Below are positions 8,047 through 18,300 of a stretch of 64,000 nucleotides of DNA, piece by piece. This stretch comes from Nocardia brasiliensis ATCC 700358 (GTDB lineage Bacteria > Actinomycetota > Actinomycetes > Mycobacteriales > Mycobacteriaceae). The stretch lies in assembly GCF_000250675.2 (NCBI RefSeq), contig NC_018681.1, forward strand, positions 5,270,001 through 5,334,000. The letters are read 5' to 3'. The notes beneath the pieces are model-generated. The model ran no database searches. It was not told the DNA's origin and saw only the letters and a list, made by a program, of their open reading frames with translations. A program made the position numbers and the translations under genes. Positions within the stretch are counted from its first letter, which is position 1; the number at the start of each line of letters is the position of its first letter.

Positions 8047-9489
8047 TCATCCGCACGAAGTGGGGTCGGTGCGCGCGGCGATATGGCCGTCAGGCCGGAC
8101 GACGATGAGAGTTCCAGGTCGAGCGTCGTAGTCGCGGAAGGCGTGACCGTCGGTGTCGATGACGTGGCGGCCGATTCCCCGATCGTCCGGGCACTGCCCT
8201 GGGCCGTGCACCACCCAGACGTGGACATCGGGATCGGTTGTGCAAGGCGCGTTTTCGCCGAAGGACAGGTGGGTGTGCTGCGGCCCGCGGTAGAGGTCGA
8301 AAAGCCGTAGGCGCTGTCCGGCGGTGTCGGTGACGGATGCGTCGGGTGCGCGGTCGCCTGGAACGAGGGTGCCGGTGGCGGCCGGATCACGATAGGTGAT
8401 GTCGAGCTGGTGAGTATGGTCCCGGCGGTGGGCGTCCTCGGCCCCGCTGGTGGCGCGGTGCAGCAATGCCGTGCTGATGCCGAGGACATCGGCGGCGACG
8501 GCGCGGCGTTCGACCTCGTAGGTGTCGAGGAGATCGTCGTCGCCGGTGGCGAGTTTCCAGCCGAGATTGTAGGCATCCTGGATGCCGGTGTTCAGTCCCT
8601 GCCCGCCGGTGGGCGGGTGGACATGGGCGGCGTCGCCGGCCAGCAAGACCCGGCCGGACCGGAATCGTCTGGCCAGGCGGATGTTCGGGCGCCACACAGT
8701 GCACCAGTTCAGGTCGGTCAGGCGGATATCGGCGCGGCCGGAGTAGGTGTCGACGGCGTCTTGGAGCAGGTCGAGGCCGGGTTCGAGCCCCGCGTGCAGC
8801 GGCATGCCGACTTGGAAGTGCCGGCGCCCGGGTAGCGGAGAGAAGACGATCCCGGTGGTGGCGTCGGCGGAAGCGAACCAGTGACCGTGCGTGTGATCGA
8901 GGGCGTCGGCACGGACATCACCGAGCAGCAGACGGGTGGATTCGTCTGTGGAACCGTCGAATTCGATCCCGAGCGTGCGGCGCACGAGGCTGTGCGCGCC
9001 GTCCGCGCCGATCAGATAGTCGGCTCGGACGATTTCGGTGGTTCCCGCGTGTACCAGGGTCGCCGTGACTCCGGTGTCGTCAGCCGCGAATCCTGCTGAT
9101 TCCGTGGCGAGTTCGACCTCGACACCGAACTCCGCCAAGCGTGCGCGCAGGATCGCCTCGGTATCGGCTTGGCCGAGTGTCCACGGATTCGGATAAGGCA
9201 CAGCAGAACTCGGCGGTTTCGGGTCGGTCATGCGCAGTTCGCGCTGCGTGGTGCCGGCACGGTAGGCGATGACGATCGGTTGCGGCGCACCGGCATGCCG
9301 CACGCGGTCGATGATGCCGAGGTCGTCGAAGACTTCGAGCGTGCGTGGCTGAAGGGTATCGCCCCGGGAACCGGTCGCGTGCCGCACCGCCTTGTCGACG
9401 ATCCGGACCGGGATTCCGCGGCGAGCGAGGTCGATGGCCAAGGTCAGGCCGGTGGGTCCGGCCCCGCTGATGAGAGTGTGGGTGCGCAT
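8047..9489 (-). CDS. FAD-dependent aromatic monooxygenase (PHBH family, Rox-like)
   Basis: About 480 residues. Three flavoprotein signatures are visible: the N-terminal GAGPTGL dinucleotide fold, the middle GADGAHSLVRR (DG motif) and VLLAGDAAHVHPPTGGQGLN (GD motif). A C-terminal ~100-residue thioredoxin-like segment is present, as in rifampicin and tetracycline-type hydroxylases. It uses NAD(P)H and O2 to hydroxylate aromatic or polyketide substrates in the cytosol. The ATG at 9489 is favoured over the TTG two codons earlier because GGAG lies 9 nt upstream. Antibiotic inactivation is possible but cannot be told from sequence. Confidence 0.85.
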   Translation of the reverse strand: MRTHTLISGAGPTGLTLAIDLARRGIPVRIVDKAVRHATGSRGDTLQPRTLEVFDDLGIIDRVRHAGAPQPIVIAYRAGTTQRELRMTDPKPPSSAVPYPNPWTLGQADTEAILRARLAEFGVEVELATESAGFAADDTGVTATLVHAGTTEIVRADYLIGADGAHSLVRRTLGIEFDGSTDESTRLLLGDVRADALDHTHGHWFASADATTGIVFSPLPGRRHFQVGMPLHAGLEPGLDLLQDAVDTYSGRADIRLTDLNWCTVWRPNIRLARRFRSGRVLLAGDAAHVHPPTGGQGLNTGIQDAYNLGWKLATGDDDLLDTYEVERRAVAADVLGISTALLHRATSGAEDAHRRDHTHQLDITYRDPAATGTLVPGDRAPDASVTDTAGQRLRLFDLYRGPQHTHLSFGENAPCTTDPDVHVWVVHGPGQCPDDRGIGRHVIDTDGHAFRDYDARPGTLIVVRPDGHIAARTDPTSCG

Positions 9490-9510
9490 GGGCAATATCT
9501 CCGGGGTGGG

Positions 9511-10167
9511 TCAGCCGGGTGTGACGAGACCGGTTTCGTAGGCCGCGATCGCGGCCTGGGTGCGGTCACGCAGCCGCAGTTTGGCCAGGATCCGGCCGAC
9601 GTGGGTCTTCACGGTTTCCTCTGCGATGCCGAGGGTTTCGGCGATTTCGGCGTTGGATAGCCCGCGGGCGATCAGGGTCAGCACCTGGGTTTCGCGGTCG
9701 GTGAGTGCCCGTAGGCGCGCCGCGTCCGGCCGGGGCCGGGCGGGTAAGCGCGCGAACTCGTCCAGCAGACGCCGGGTGACCGAAGGCGCGAGCATCGCGT
9801 CCCCCAGCGCGATCGTGCGGACGCTGTCCACGATCGCGAGCCCGCTGGCGTCCTTGAGCAGAAAGCCGCTGGCTCCGGCGCGGAGCGCGCGGAATACATA
9901 TTCGTCGAGATCGTAGGTGGTCAGCACGATCACCCGGGTGGGTGCGCCGGAGGCGACGATGCGAGCGGTGGCCTCGAGCCCGTCGAGTCGCGGCATCCGG
10001 ATATCCATCAGCACCACGTCCGGTCGGCAGTCGGCCGTCAGCCGGGCCGCTTCGACGCCGTCGGCGGCCTCGCCGACCACCTCGATATCCGGCTGGGCGT
10101 TCAGCAGCACCGAGAGTCCATCGCGGATCAGGGGCTGGTCGTCGGCGATCAGCACGCGAATAGTCAT
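9511..10167 (-). CDS. NarL/LuxR-family two-component response regulator
   Basis: A 218-residue regulator. The receiver domain begins MTIRVLIADDQPLIRDGL with phospho-acceptor Asp55 in VVLMDIRMP. The C-terminal LuxR-type helix-turn-helix reads LTDRETQVLTLIARGLSNAEIAETLGI. The ATG (10167) overlaps the stop of the histidine kinase gene. The operon order ABC ATPase - permease - kinase - regulator suggests it controls the exporter upstream of it. Upstream in-frame starts were rejected because the kinase already occupies that DNA. Confidence 0.93.
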   Translation of the reverse strand: MTIRVLIADDQPLIRDGLSVLLNAQPDIEVVGEAADGVEAARLTADCRPDVVLMDIRMPRLDGLEATARIVASGAPTRVIVLTTYDLDEYVFRALRAGASGFLLKDASGLAIVDSVRTIALGDAMLAPSVTRRLLDEFARLPARPRPDAARLRALTDRETQVLTLIARGLSNAEIAETLGIAEETVKTHVGRILAKLRLRDRTQAAIAAYETGLVTPG

Positions 10168-11306
10168 CGTGTGTTCGTCTCCGTGAGCGGCAGGACGGCC
10201 CGGACGGAGTAGCCGCCCTCCGGTGTCGGCATGGTCTCGAGACCGCCACCCAAGACGGCGACGCGTTCGCGCATTCCGATCAGCCCACGACCGCCGCTTC
10301 GCGACGGCACAGCGGTGCCCCCGTGCCCGTTGGTCACCGATATCTCCAGTTCCGCAGTGCGATAACACAGTTCGATTCGAATATCGGCCCCGGGCGCGTG
10401 CCGTACCGCATTGCTCAGCGCTTCCTGCACGATGCGGTACGCGCAGATCTCCACGCCCGTCGCAAGCTCCCGCACCGACCCCTCGCGGCGCAAGAACACC
10501 TGGCGTCCAGCCGCCTGGATGCCCTCGACCAGGCCGTCGATATCGGCGATGCGGGGCTGCGGCTGGGTGGGCCCGTCGGCTTCGGCGTGCAGGACGTCGA
10601 GAACGCGCCGCATCTCGCTCAGGGCCGCCGAGGCCCCCGCGTGGATCGCGGACAGACTCGTCAGCAACTCCGGCGGCGGGTCGGCGACACGGTAGCGCGC
10701 GGATTCGGCCTGGATCGCGATCACCGACATGTGGTGGGCGACCACGTCGTGCAACTCACGCGCGATCCGGGCCCGCTCCTCGAGCAGCACGGTGCGTTGC
10801 TGCTGGTGCGCCGATGCCCGCGCCTGCTCGTACGCGGCGCGGCGGGCGTCGATCACCGCCCGCACCGCCGCCGCGGCCACCAGCACCAAACCCGCCAGCA
10901 CCGCGGACCCGACGATATCGGTCCACTGCGCGTGCGGCATCGCAAAAGTCAGCACGGCGCCCATACCGGCGGTGGCGGCCCACACCACCGCGGCGGTGCG
11001 CCAGGGCACGCGAACCGCCAGCAGGGCCAGCACCACCAGGTAGCTGTTGAACATCGGCTCTACCCACGACGGCCCGCCCACCGCGATGGACGCGTACCCG
11101 AGCGCTACCGCACTGACCAGCCAGCCGAGCACGGCGAACCGCAGTTGCAACACGATCGCCAGGGCTTGCAGCAACGCCAAGCCGGTGGACTGCCGAAGGC
11201 CGAGGTCAGTGTCGGACACCAGCGTGTGGTCGACCACCACGAACACGAACACCGCGACGGCCAGCACCGCCGGCACCATCCACCGCTCCCCGATCCGAAT
11301 CGTCAT
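10164..11306 (-). CDS. NarL-type sensor histidine kinase
   Basis: About 380 residues from ATG 11306. There are four or five N-terminal membrane helices (VLAVAVFVFVVVDHTLV, YLVVLALLAV, GLVLVAAAAVRAV among them). The HisKA_3 dimerisation box EERARIARELHDVVAHHMSV carries the phospho-accepting His. The HATPase domain includes RIVQEALSNAVRHAP and GGRGLIGMRERV. It is coupled by ATGA overlaps to the permease upstream and the response regulator downstream. The signal is unknown; no large extracellular domain is present, so it likely senses within the membrane, perhaps through the linked ABC exporter. Confidence 0.92.
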   Translation of the reverse strand: MTIRIGERWMVPAVLAVAVFVFVVVDHTLVSDTDLGLRQSTGLALLQALAIVLQLRFAVLGWLVSAVALGYASIAVGGPSWVEPMFNSYLVVLALLAVRVPWRTAAVVWAATAGMGAVLTFAMPHAQWTDIVGSAVLAGLVLVAAAAVRAVIDARRAAYEQARASAHQQQRTVLLEERARIARELHDVVAHHMSVIAIQAESARYRVADPPPELLTSLSAIHAGASAALSEMRRVLDVLHAEADGPTQPQPRIADIDGLVEGIQAAGRQVFLRREGSVRELATGVEICAYRIVQEALSNAVRHAPGADIRIELCYRTAELEISVTNGHGGTAVPSRSGGRGLIGMRERVAVLGGGLETMPTPEGGYSVRAVLPLTETNTR

Positions 11307-12082
11307 ACGTCCCTGCGTTCCAGCGCCCGCCGCGCCATATACAGCGCGGACACAGTGGTGGCGGCCACGATCGCCAGCCGCGGCCAGCCGCCGAGCGAAC
11401 CCATGAGCTCGGGGGCGGCATCGGCGTTGTGCGACAGTTTCGCCACCACGGCGCTCGGTGCGGGCACGGTCATCCACTTGTGCAACTCCCCGAACGCCTG
11501 CGCCGCGGTCAGCTGTGGCACCACGACATGTGCCGACACCATCGCCACCGCACCCACCGAACCGCGCAGCAGCACCCCGGCGCCGACGCCGAACAGCGCG
11601 ACCAACGGGAAACAACACCAGATCCCGATGAGGCCCGGAAACACTTCGCCCACTGGATATTTCGCCGCATCGATGGTCGCCAGCCCGACCAGCAGCGACG
11701 CCGACGGCGACAGCACGCCCACGACCGCGGCCACCACGGCGACCACGATCGCCTTCGCCGCCAGCACCACGGTCCGCTGCGGAGTGGCGGCCAGTACCGG
11801 GCGGATCGTGCCCGCGGAGTACTCGGTCGTCACCACCAGCGCACCCCAAGCCGCGACCACCGCCAGTGCTGCCGAGACTCCCGTCAGCGCGCCCCCCATC
11901 AGGGTGTCGCCCGGCGACATGCTGCCGGTCACCCCCACCAGCACCGCCGACACCGGGCCCAGCACCGACGCCGCCACGGGCAGTAGTGACAGCGACCGTG
12001 CCGACCTGATTTTGACGGTCTCCGAACGGATTTGGTCGCCCAGGAGCGATCGGTGCGGCACGGCGACACGCACCGCGCTCAT
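11303..12082 (-). CDS. ABC transporter permease (ABC-2 type)
   Basis: A 259-residue protein with about six hydrophobic segments (SLLPVAASVLGPVSAVLVGV, ALAVVAAWGALVV, IVVAVVAAVVGVLSPSASL and others). An ATGA-type overlap joins it to both the ATPase gene (12079-13032) and the sensor kinase. It is the membrane half of an exporter regulated by the adjacent two-component system. Drug or lipid export is typical of this arrangement, but the cargo is not deducible. Confidence 0.85.
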   Translation of the reverse strand: MSAVRVAVPHRSLLGDQIRSETVKIRSARSLSLLPVAASVLGPVSAVLVGVTGSMSPGDTLMGGALTGVSAALAVVAAWGALVVTTEYSAGTIRPVLAATPQRTVVLAAKAIVVAVVAAVVGVLSPSASLLVGLATIDAAKYPVGEVFPGLIGIWCCFPLVALFGVGAGVLLRGSVGAVAMVSAHVVVPQLTAAQAFGELHKWMTVPAPSAVVAKLSHNADAAPELMGSLGGWPRLAIVAATTVSALYMARRALERRDV

Positions 12083-13032
12083 GCCGCCCGCCTCTGGTCG
12101 CCGGACGCGAACTGCTGATGCTGCTCGACCAGCCGGGTGAACACGTCCTCCACCGAGGCGTGTACCGGCGTCAGCTCATCGAGTACGATGCCGCACCGCG
12201 CCGCCACCCGGCCGATTGCCCGCGACGAAATCCCTTGCACCACAGCGGAATCGCCGTGCAGCTCCACCCGCGCCGGCTCGGCGCCGATCGCGTCGACCAA
12301 CACCGGGAGCTCCGCCGCGCGAATCCGCACCACCGGGTCCGCATGCCGCTCGACGAACCGCGTCATGGGCTCGTCCGCGAGCAACTTGCCCGCGCCGATC
12401 ACCAGCAGGTGGTCGGCGACCAGTTGCATCTCGCTCATCACATGGCTGGACAGCAGCACCGTGCGGCCCTGCTCGGCCATCGATCGCAACAGTCCGCGAA
12501 TCCAGCGGATGCCCTCGGTGTCCAACCCGTTCACCGGTTCGTCCAGCACCACGATCGCCGGATCGCCGAGCAACGCCGCGGCGATACCCAGCCGCTGCCG
12601 CATCCCCAGCGAGAACTCGCCGACCCGCCGTCCGGCGACCTCGGCCAGCCCGGCCAGCCCGAGTACCTCGTCCACTCGCGAGCGACGAATCCCGTTCGCG
12701 GCCGCCAGCACCCGCAGATGCGCGACCGCGGTCCGCGATGCCAGCACGTCACCGGCGTCCAGCAGCGCGCCGACGACATGCAGTGGACGGATCAGCTCGC
12801 GATAGCGTTTGCCCGCCACCAGCACCTCCCCGCTCGACGGGGTAGCGAGGCCGAGAATCATCCGCAGCGTCGTCGTCTTGCCCGATCCGTTCGGGCCGAG
12901 GAACCCGGTCACCCGGCCCGGCGCCACAGTGAACCCCACGTCCCGCACCGCGACCGTCCGGTCATAAGCCTTGGTCAAGCCTCTTGCTTCGATCACCTCC
13001 CGACCATAGGTCGCCTCCCCCACCACCCACAT
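12079..13032 (-). CDS. ABC transporter ATP-binding protein
   Basis: About 317 residues from ATG 13032; a GTG 14 codons later (VIEARGLTKAYD) is an alternative start. Motifs are Walker A GPNGSGKTTTL, signature FSLGMRQRLGIAAALLG, Walker B IVVLDEPVNGLD and H-loop SSHVMSE. The C-terminal ~90 residues form the extension usual in DrrA/CcmA-like drug exporters. It is the first gene of a four-gene operon with permease, kinase and regulator. It resembles the ATPase at 4416-5153, particularly in the segment just after Walker B. Confidence 0.9.
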   Translation of the reverse strand: MWVVGEATYGREVIEARGLTKAYDRTVAVRDVGFTVAPGRVTGFLGPNGSGKTTTLRMILGLATPSSGEVLVAGKRYRELIRPLHVVGALLDAGDVLASRTAVAHLRVLAAANGIRRSRVDEVLGLAGLAEVAGRRVGEFSLGMRQRLGIAAALLGDPAIVVLDEPVNGLDTEGIRWIRGLLRSMAEQGRTVLLSSHVMSEMQLVADHLLVIGAGKLLADEPMTRFVERHADPVVRIRAAELPVLVDAIGAEPARVELHGDSAVVQGISSRAIGRVAARCGIVLDELTPVHASVEDVFTRLVEQHQQFASGDQRRAA

Positions 13033-13084
13033 CCCACCGCAGAGCCCACTTCGGCGTAGCTCGCACGAGCGACGACCCCTGCGC

Positions 13085-14110
13085 TCAGCGGGCGAATTCG
13101 TGGTAAAGGCGGGTGAGTTCCTCGGCGAGGGTGTGGGCGGCGGCGCAACCGCTGCGCGCGGTGACCTCGACGGTCTCGGTCTGGGCGCCGCTCGCGGTAT
13201 CGGGCGGGTCGGTCGCGATATAGATCGCGCAGGTGCCCGGTGCGGTGTCGATGGGCTTGGGGTCCTCCAAGGCCTGGAATCCACCGATAGTCAATTCCCG
13301 TTGCCCGCGTAGCGGTTTCATGTGGTCATAGCTCCGGTAGCTGTACTGGACCGTGCGGAAGCTCGACTCATCCCCTTCGTCCAGGTAGAAGTCACACCAG
13401 AACGGGTAGTCGACGAAGTCCGGAGCCAGCACGGGACGATGTCCGGGCCCGACCTTGCCGAGCACGGCGCACGGGTCGATGGACGCCAATCGTGAATTCA
13501 TCCGCGGATACTTCGATTCCGCGCGTAGCGGGCGACCGGCTTGCTGCGCAGTGGGTGCTGCGGCGAGGTCGGCAGCCATGTTGCACGCTTCCACCGGCGT
13601 CGGTGGATCGCCGATGTTCCGCCGCAGTGTCACGCCGAAATCGACGCCATAGCTGTCGTTCAGGCGCAGCTGGGCAGAACACGAGTTGCCGGACTCGTCC
13701 GCATGATGGATCCACACCGTGGTGCCCGCGACCACGCGCGGCACCGCGTCCGGCACCACTCTGCCGAGGTCGATCGTGATCCGCGGACCGTCGAACCAGA
13801 TCTCGCACGGCCCGAAGACGAAGCCCGCCGCGCCGCTCATCACCGGCTTCCCGATCCGGCTCAGCGCCATGGCATCGACGTAGCCACAGGGATCCAGCGC
13901 TCGAATACTGTTGCGAAAGTCGATCTTTTCCTTGTCCGCCGCCGACAGCTGATCCGTGTACGACGGTAACACCGGCAGTTCCGGACCTTCCTGCGGTGCC
14001 GCCGTGGCACACGAACACAAGGCCGCGGTGGCGACAGACGACAACACGATCGCGATGACGAGAACGATTCTTCGCTTGCTGCGCGTCAACTCACGCGCGG
14101 GGATCGACAT
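13085..14110 (-). CDS. Exported DUF3558-like protein with two DPC repeats
   Basis: A 341-residue protein. The N-terminus has basic residues (RSKRR) and then a hydrophobic stretch RIVLVIAIVLSSVATAAL ending in CSCA, giving a signal peptide; a weak lipobox (LCSC) could make it a lipoprotein. Two copies of a domain start with LDPCGYVD and IDPCAVLG, the pattern of the DUF3558 exported proteins common in Nocardia and mycobacteria. Several paired cysteines suggest disulfides outside the cell. The function is unknown. It is divergent from the 14176 gene set. Confidence 0.65.
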   Translation of the reverse strand: MSIPARELTRSKRRIVLVIAIVLSSVATAALCSCATAAPQEGPELPVLPSYTDQLSAADKEKIDFRNSIRALDPCGYVDAMALSRIGKPVMSGAAGFVFGPCEIWFDGPRITIDLGRVVPDAVPRVVAGTTVWIHHADESGNSCSAQLRLNDSYGVDFGVTLRRNIGDPPTPVEACNMAADLAAAPTAQQAGRPLRAESKYPRMNSRLASIDPCAVLGKVGPGHRPVLAPDFVDYPFWCDFYLDEGDESSFRTVQYSYRSYDHMKPLRGQRELTIGGFQALEDPKPIDTAPGTCAIYIATDPPDTASGAQTETVEVTARSGCAAAHTLAEELTRLYHEFAR

Positions 14111-14175
14111 GCGGCAAAGGTAGTCGGTGGCCGATCGCCTCGCAGTTGTGGCGAGTTACGGTAGCTTTGGACACC

Positions 14176-14544
14176 GTGAACCTGACTCTCGTCGCGGCCA
14201 GCTCGATCATCGCTGCGGTGACCGCGTTCGGTGCGACGATGTACGAGTTGTGGCAATCCAGCAGCAAGGAAGGCAGATGGCCGTGGCGATCCGAACAGGA
14301 GTCCGCCGCAGGGGATCTCACTCGCCCGCCACAAGGTTTCTGGTGGTGTAGCAATGTCGGTCTGCGCATGCTCGCGACAGCCGTGCTCGCCGGCACCCTG
14401 GCCGGCGCGGGCTGGATAGCCGATGCCAAAGCCGGAATCGCGGTCGGACTCACCGGCGCACTGTCTTTGAGTTCTCTCGCGGGCGCCAAAGACACCGGCG
14501 TTGTCCCCGCGACACCGGCGCAACCAGCCGAGGGGGAGATATGA
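14176..14544 (+). CDS. Small membrane protein of a three-gene WD40 set
   Basis: About 122 residues from GTG 14176; the frame also allows a TTG at 14146, and neither has a clear ribosome binding site, so the start is uncertain. It begins NLTLVAASSIIAAVTAFGATMYELW, a membrane helix, and has a second hydrophobic pair MLATAVLAGTLAGAGW and AGIAVGLTGALSLSS. No known family is recognised. Its stop overlaps the next ATG (ATGA), so it is coupled to the 14541 gene and probably works with the WD40 protein downstream. Confidence 0.6.
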   Translation: MNLTLVAASSIIAAVTAFGATMYELWQSSSKEGRWPWRSEQESAAGDLTRPPQGFWWCSNVGLRMLATAVLAGTLAGAGWIADAKAGIAVGLTGALSLSSLAGAKDTGVVPATPAQPAEGEI

Positions 14545-15203
14545 ACTCCATCCTGAGCACTTGGCGGCGCCCTGCCGGGCGTACGCTCGCCAGGCCTGCC
14601 ACCTTCCTCGACCGGGTTGCGGCCGCCATGTCCAACCGTCCGCTTCCCAGCGCATCCCCCACCTCACCCCCGGACATCGGCCGATCGCCGCACAGCGATC
14701 GTCATGCGGGCGATAGATCCGAATACTCCGCACCGCTGATGGTAATTCCCGCCTGGCGCAGTGAACTTCAGGATGCGTCCACCACCGATGACCCAGAGCT
14801 GCCCACACATCACGTCCACCAGGACGGAAAAGACTTTGCATGGGCACCATTCGACAATCGCTACCTGCTCACGGTGTCCCTGGCCACGGCCTCGATCGAT
14901 GCTGATCTCCTCAGAATTCATGCCGTCGGTCAGCCGACGACAGCCGACCTGCTGCTCGTACTGCATCCTGGTCCGGACAACCGTCGCATCGGCCGGATCA
15001 TCACCACCATCGCCGGTTACGACGAGCTGACGCTCACTGCGATCCTGGCCACGGAACTCCACGCCGCGTTTCGCGAGCAGATCATCGCCGCGATCGGTGC
15101 GTCCCTCACCGGTGAACGCAACGCCTGGCGGCGAATCGCGCGCAACCTTCATGCCGACGATCCCGTTCGGCGCGCGATCGTCGACGGACTCGAGCAGACG
15201 TGA
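14541..15203 (+). CDS. Conserved hypothetical protein between membrane protein and WD40 gene
   Basis: A 220-residue soluble protein with a Pro/Ser-rich N-terminal ~70 residues and a compact C-terminal domain (FDNRYLLTVSLATASIDADLL, HPGPDNRRIGRIITTI, TAILATELHAAF). No family is recognised. The start ATG overlaps the preceding gene, with GGGGGAG upstream. Tight linkage to the small membrane protein and to the Lon-like/WD40 gene suggests a shared function, possibly signalling or defence. Confidence 0.6.
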   Translation: MNSILSTWRRPAGRTLARPATFLDRVAAAMSNRPLPSASPTSPPDIGRSPHSDRHAGDRSEYSAPLMVIPAWRSELQDASTTDDPELPTHHVHQDGKDFAWAPFDNRYLLTVSLATASIDADLLRIHAVGQPTTADLLLVLHPGPDNRRIGRIITTIAGYDELTLTAILATELHAAFREQIIAAIGASLTGERNAWRRIARNLHADDPVRRAIVDGLEQT

Positions 15204-15354
15204 AACCTCGGCCGCGCTGTGCTCGCGTCCACAGCGGCGAAATCCAGGTGACACCAACGGTCGCTATCACGGTGGCGGCGCCGAAATCGACGTGATTGCT
15301 TCACCTTTCATCGATTGACGACCGCCTCGTCGAGTCACGAGCGGGAAGGCACTG

Positions 15355-18300
15355 ATGGTGGACCCAGAGCGGGCGCCCGATTATGACGAGCGTGCGTTGC
15401 GTGAGCTCTATGAACAGCTCACCGGCTCACGGGCACAACCGACTTGGCCAGGGCAGTGCCGACATGCGTTCTCGGACAGCACGACACGTGGTCTGCTCGA
15501 CCCCACCACGCGCGAAGCGCATGCCCTGACGCGCTATTCACGGCAGTGGCGGACCGACCCGCTCCGGGACGAGGCCGAGACGCCGAACCAGTCCGATAGC
15601 GTGCGTACTCCGTTCGACTACTCCGCCGCATTGGCAGTAGCGCATCTCACCGGCGCGATCGCCGGTACCTGTGACCCCGCACAGGGTGTCCGGACATTCC
15701 TGGACCACTTCGCTGCCAGCGGACTCTGCTCGGTGGGCACCCCCTTCGTCGCCGGGCCTCGACCACCCGGTCCCGCCACACTGGTGCAGGTATTCGCACA
15801 GCTGTGGCGCGATGCGCCGGCGCGGCTGCGGGGTTTCGCGATCCTGACCGCCCTGGAGGTCGCCGGAGTACGCCCGACCGGACGACGCACGACCGAAATC
15901 CCCGTCCTGCTCGTCGCCAGCGATCGCGACAGCAATGGCAACGAAAAGGGCGAGGTCGGCCGACTGACTCTGCACCTACTCGAATCCGGCCCCAGCGGAA
16001 TGCATCCCGACCCGGCCTGGAGCGGCTTCACCCAACCCGACTCCGAATTCATCCGAAGCCTGCACACCGCCTGGAACAGCAGCACACTCACAGACACCGA
16101 CTCGTGTGTGGTCTGGTCCGTCACCGGCGAACACGGCGGTCCCTACGCGAGGCTGCGTGGCGCCTCGATGAGCGTCGCGATAGCGATAGCGCTCAACGAC
16201 CTCGCGCCCCGCCACCCGCGATTGCGCGCACTCAGGCCACACACGCTCGACCCCAAAACCACAGCCACTGCCGATCTGCACGCCGACGGCACACTCGCGC
16301 ATGTCACCGGCTACGCGTCCAAACTCCCTGCCGCGAACAGCAAAGGCCTGCGGATCATCGTCCCCCTCGATGACCACAACGAAGCCAAAGGCTCTGTACC
16401 CCAAGGCTTCTGTCCGCAACTCGTACCTGCCCGCACACTGCCGGACGCAATCGCCGAGGCAAGAATCAGACCCAACCCCACCCGACGGGTTGTGGCGCTC
16501 GCCATCGCGATGGTTGCCGTCTTGGCGGGCGCATGGACCTGGGTACTCGACGCGAACCACCGCACCGAACTCGAGGTGACGCGCTCCCGGCAACTCGCGG
16601 ACACCGCGCGCACGCTGCGCGAGGTCGATCCCGCCATCGCCCAGCAACTAGCGCTGGCGGCGCTACGCATTGCCGACACTCCCCAAGCGCGCACGGAGTT
16701 GCTCAGCTCCTCGGCGGGCGATGTGCCGTACCGCATCATCGAGGCCGGAACCATGCTCACCACCGCCCCGAACACTGACCGACTCGCCGCCGCCACCCCT
16801 GACGGCCGAGTGACATCCGGAACGGTCACCGCCAGCGGAATCAACGAGTTGTATAGATTCCCACTAGGTTTCGAGGTGTCGGGCATCTCGCTCAGTCCCG
16901 ATGGGCAGCGACTCACCGCCTGGCATCAGATCGATCGGAAGCAGTGCACGCCATTCGGCAACGATGCGGTCAGCTGTGCCGCCGTCCCGGGCACCGCGCG
17001 CGTTCAAGTGTGGGATATGAACGGTCGACCACGCCCGATCTACGACCTTCCCGTCGGGGACTACGAAGTCGTCTCCACCGCGACCGCCGCGAACTCGCAC
17101 GAGATAGCCGTAGGGACGCGAAACGGCAAGATCCTGCGATGGGACATCAGCAGTGACGCCGCACCGGCGCCGCTCCCCACCCTCGAGCTTCCCAGTGGCT
17201 ACCCCATAGTGGCGTACAGCCCGGCCGGAACACTGCTGGGTGCAGCCGGGACCGTGTCACCAGGGCAAACCAACCAGGTGCGCATCTGGGACACCACACG
17301 AGTCCGCACCGACGGCGCGGTCCCGGATTTCGATCGTCCGCCGACCGGCATCGCCGTCATGACGAACCAGACGCGCCGACTGATGTTCAGTCCCGACAGC
17401 CGAGCTTTGATCCTCCGCAACTCGAAACTTCCCGGTCTGGAATTCTTCGACCTCAGCAACGGACCGGCCCACGCCGAACCCACCAGCGTCGTCACACCGA
17501 TCGGAACCAGCACCGACCGACAACCGCTGCGGGATCTGGACTACTCCAGCGACGGCGCTTACCAAGCCACCGTCGAACAAGGCCGAGTAATCACTGTGAA
17601 CTCCAGCGACGCAGACAAAGGCCGAACCCTGCACACACCCGCAGACATCTCTTCTGTGCACTTCCTGCGGCAAGGACGCTCACTCGCAGCCGCAACCAGC
17701 GACGGAACGGTCTGGATATGGTCGTTACCGACGCAGCGCACAGACTTCGGCATTGCCATCGACGCTCTTCCGAACACACCGGGTCCGGGGAACTCCGTGA
17801 GTGCGCCGCTGTTACGTCAATGGAACTCCATCGGAGCGGGATTTCTTTCCAGCCGGCAACTCGACGCAGCGATCATCACCCGAGACATGGACGCTTGGAG
17901 GTCTGCCGAAGCAAGAAAGAACTTCGACGGACTGCACACCACCGTGTCGGCCAACGGCCGAGTCGCAGCGATCAGCGATGGCAGCAGCGGCGTATACCTA
18001 TGGGATCCCGGAGCGCCCGGTCAGAACGCCGCACCGACGCCATGGCGCGCGACCCGGCGGCTACCCCCGGTCGATGGCCTATCGAGCGGAAGCGGTTCTG
18101 TCGTGATGAATCCCAGCGGGACGCTCCTCGCTGTCGCATCGCCTTCGAAGATAGCAATCTGGAACCTCGAGGAGGTCGCCGACGCGTCGACAAACCCTCG
18201 CGTCCTGGACAACGACAACCCGCTCGACCAGCCGGGCATCTACCCTGAGCATCCCACCATGGCCATCACCGACACCGGTGTCCTGGCTGTACTCACCCGC

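Noticed and set aside
10323..12140. A 605-codon + strand open frame
   Set aside because: It runs opposite the kinase and permease genes, which have intact motifs and ATGA coupling.
4416..13032. The two ABC exporters as enediyne efflux pumps
   Set aside because: They lie over 9 kb from the cluster, among general genes; the MFS gene at 51944 is better placed.
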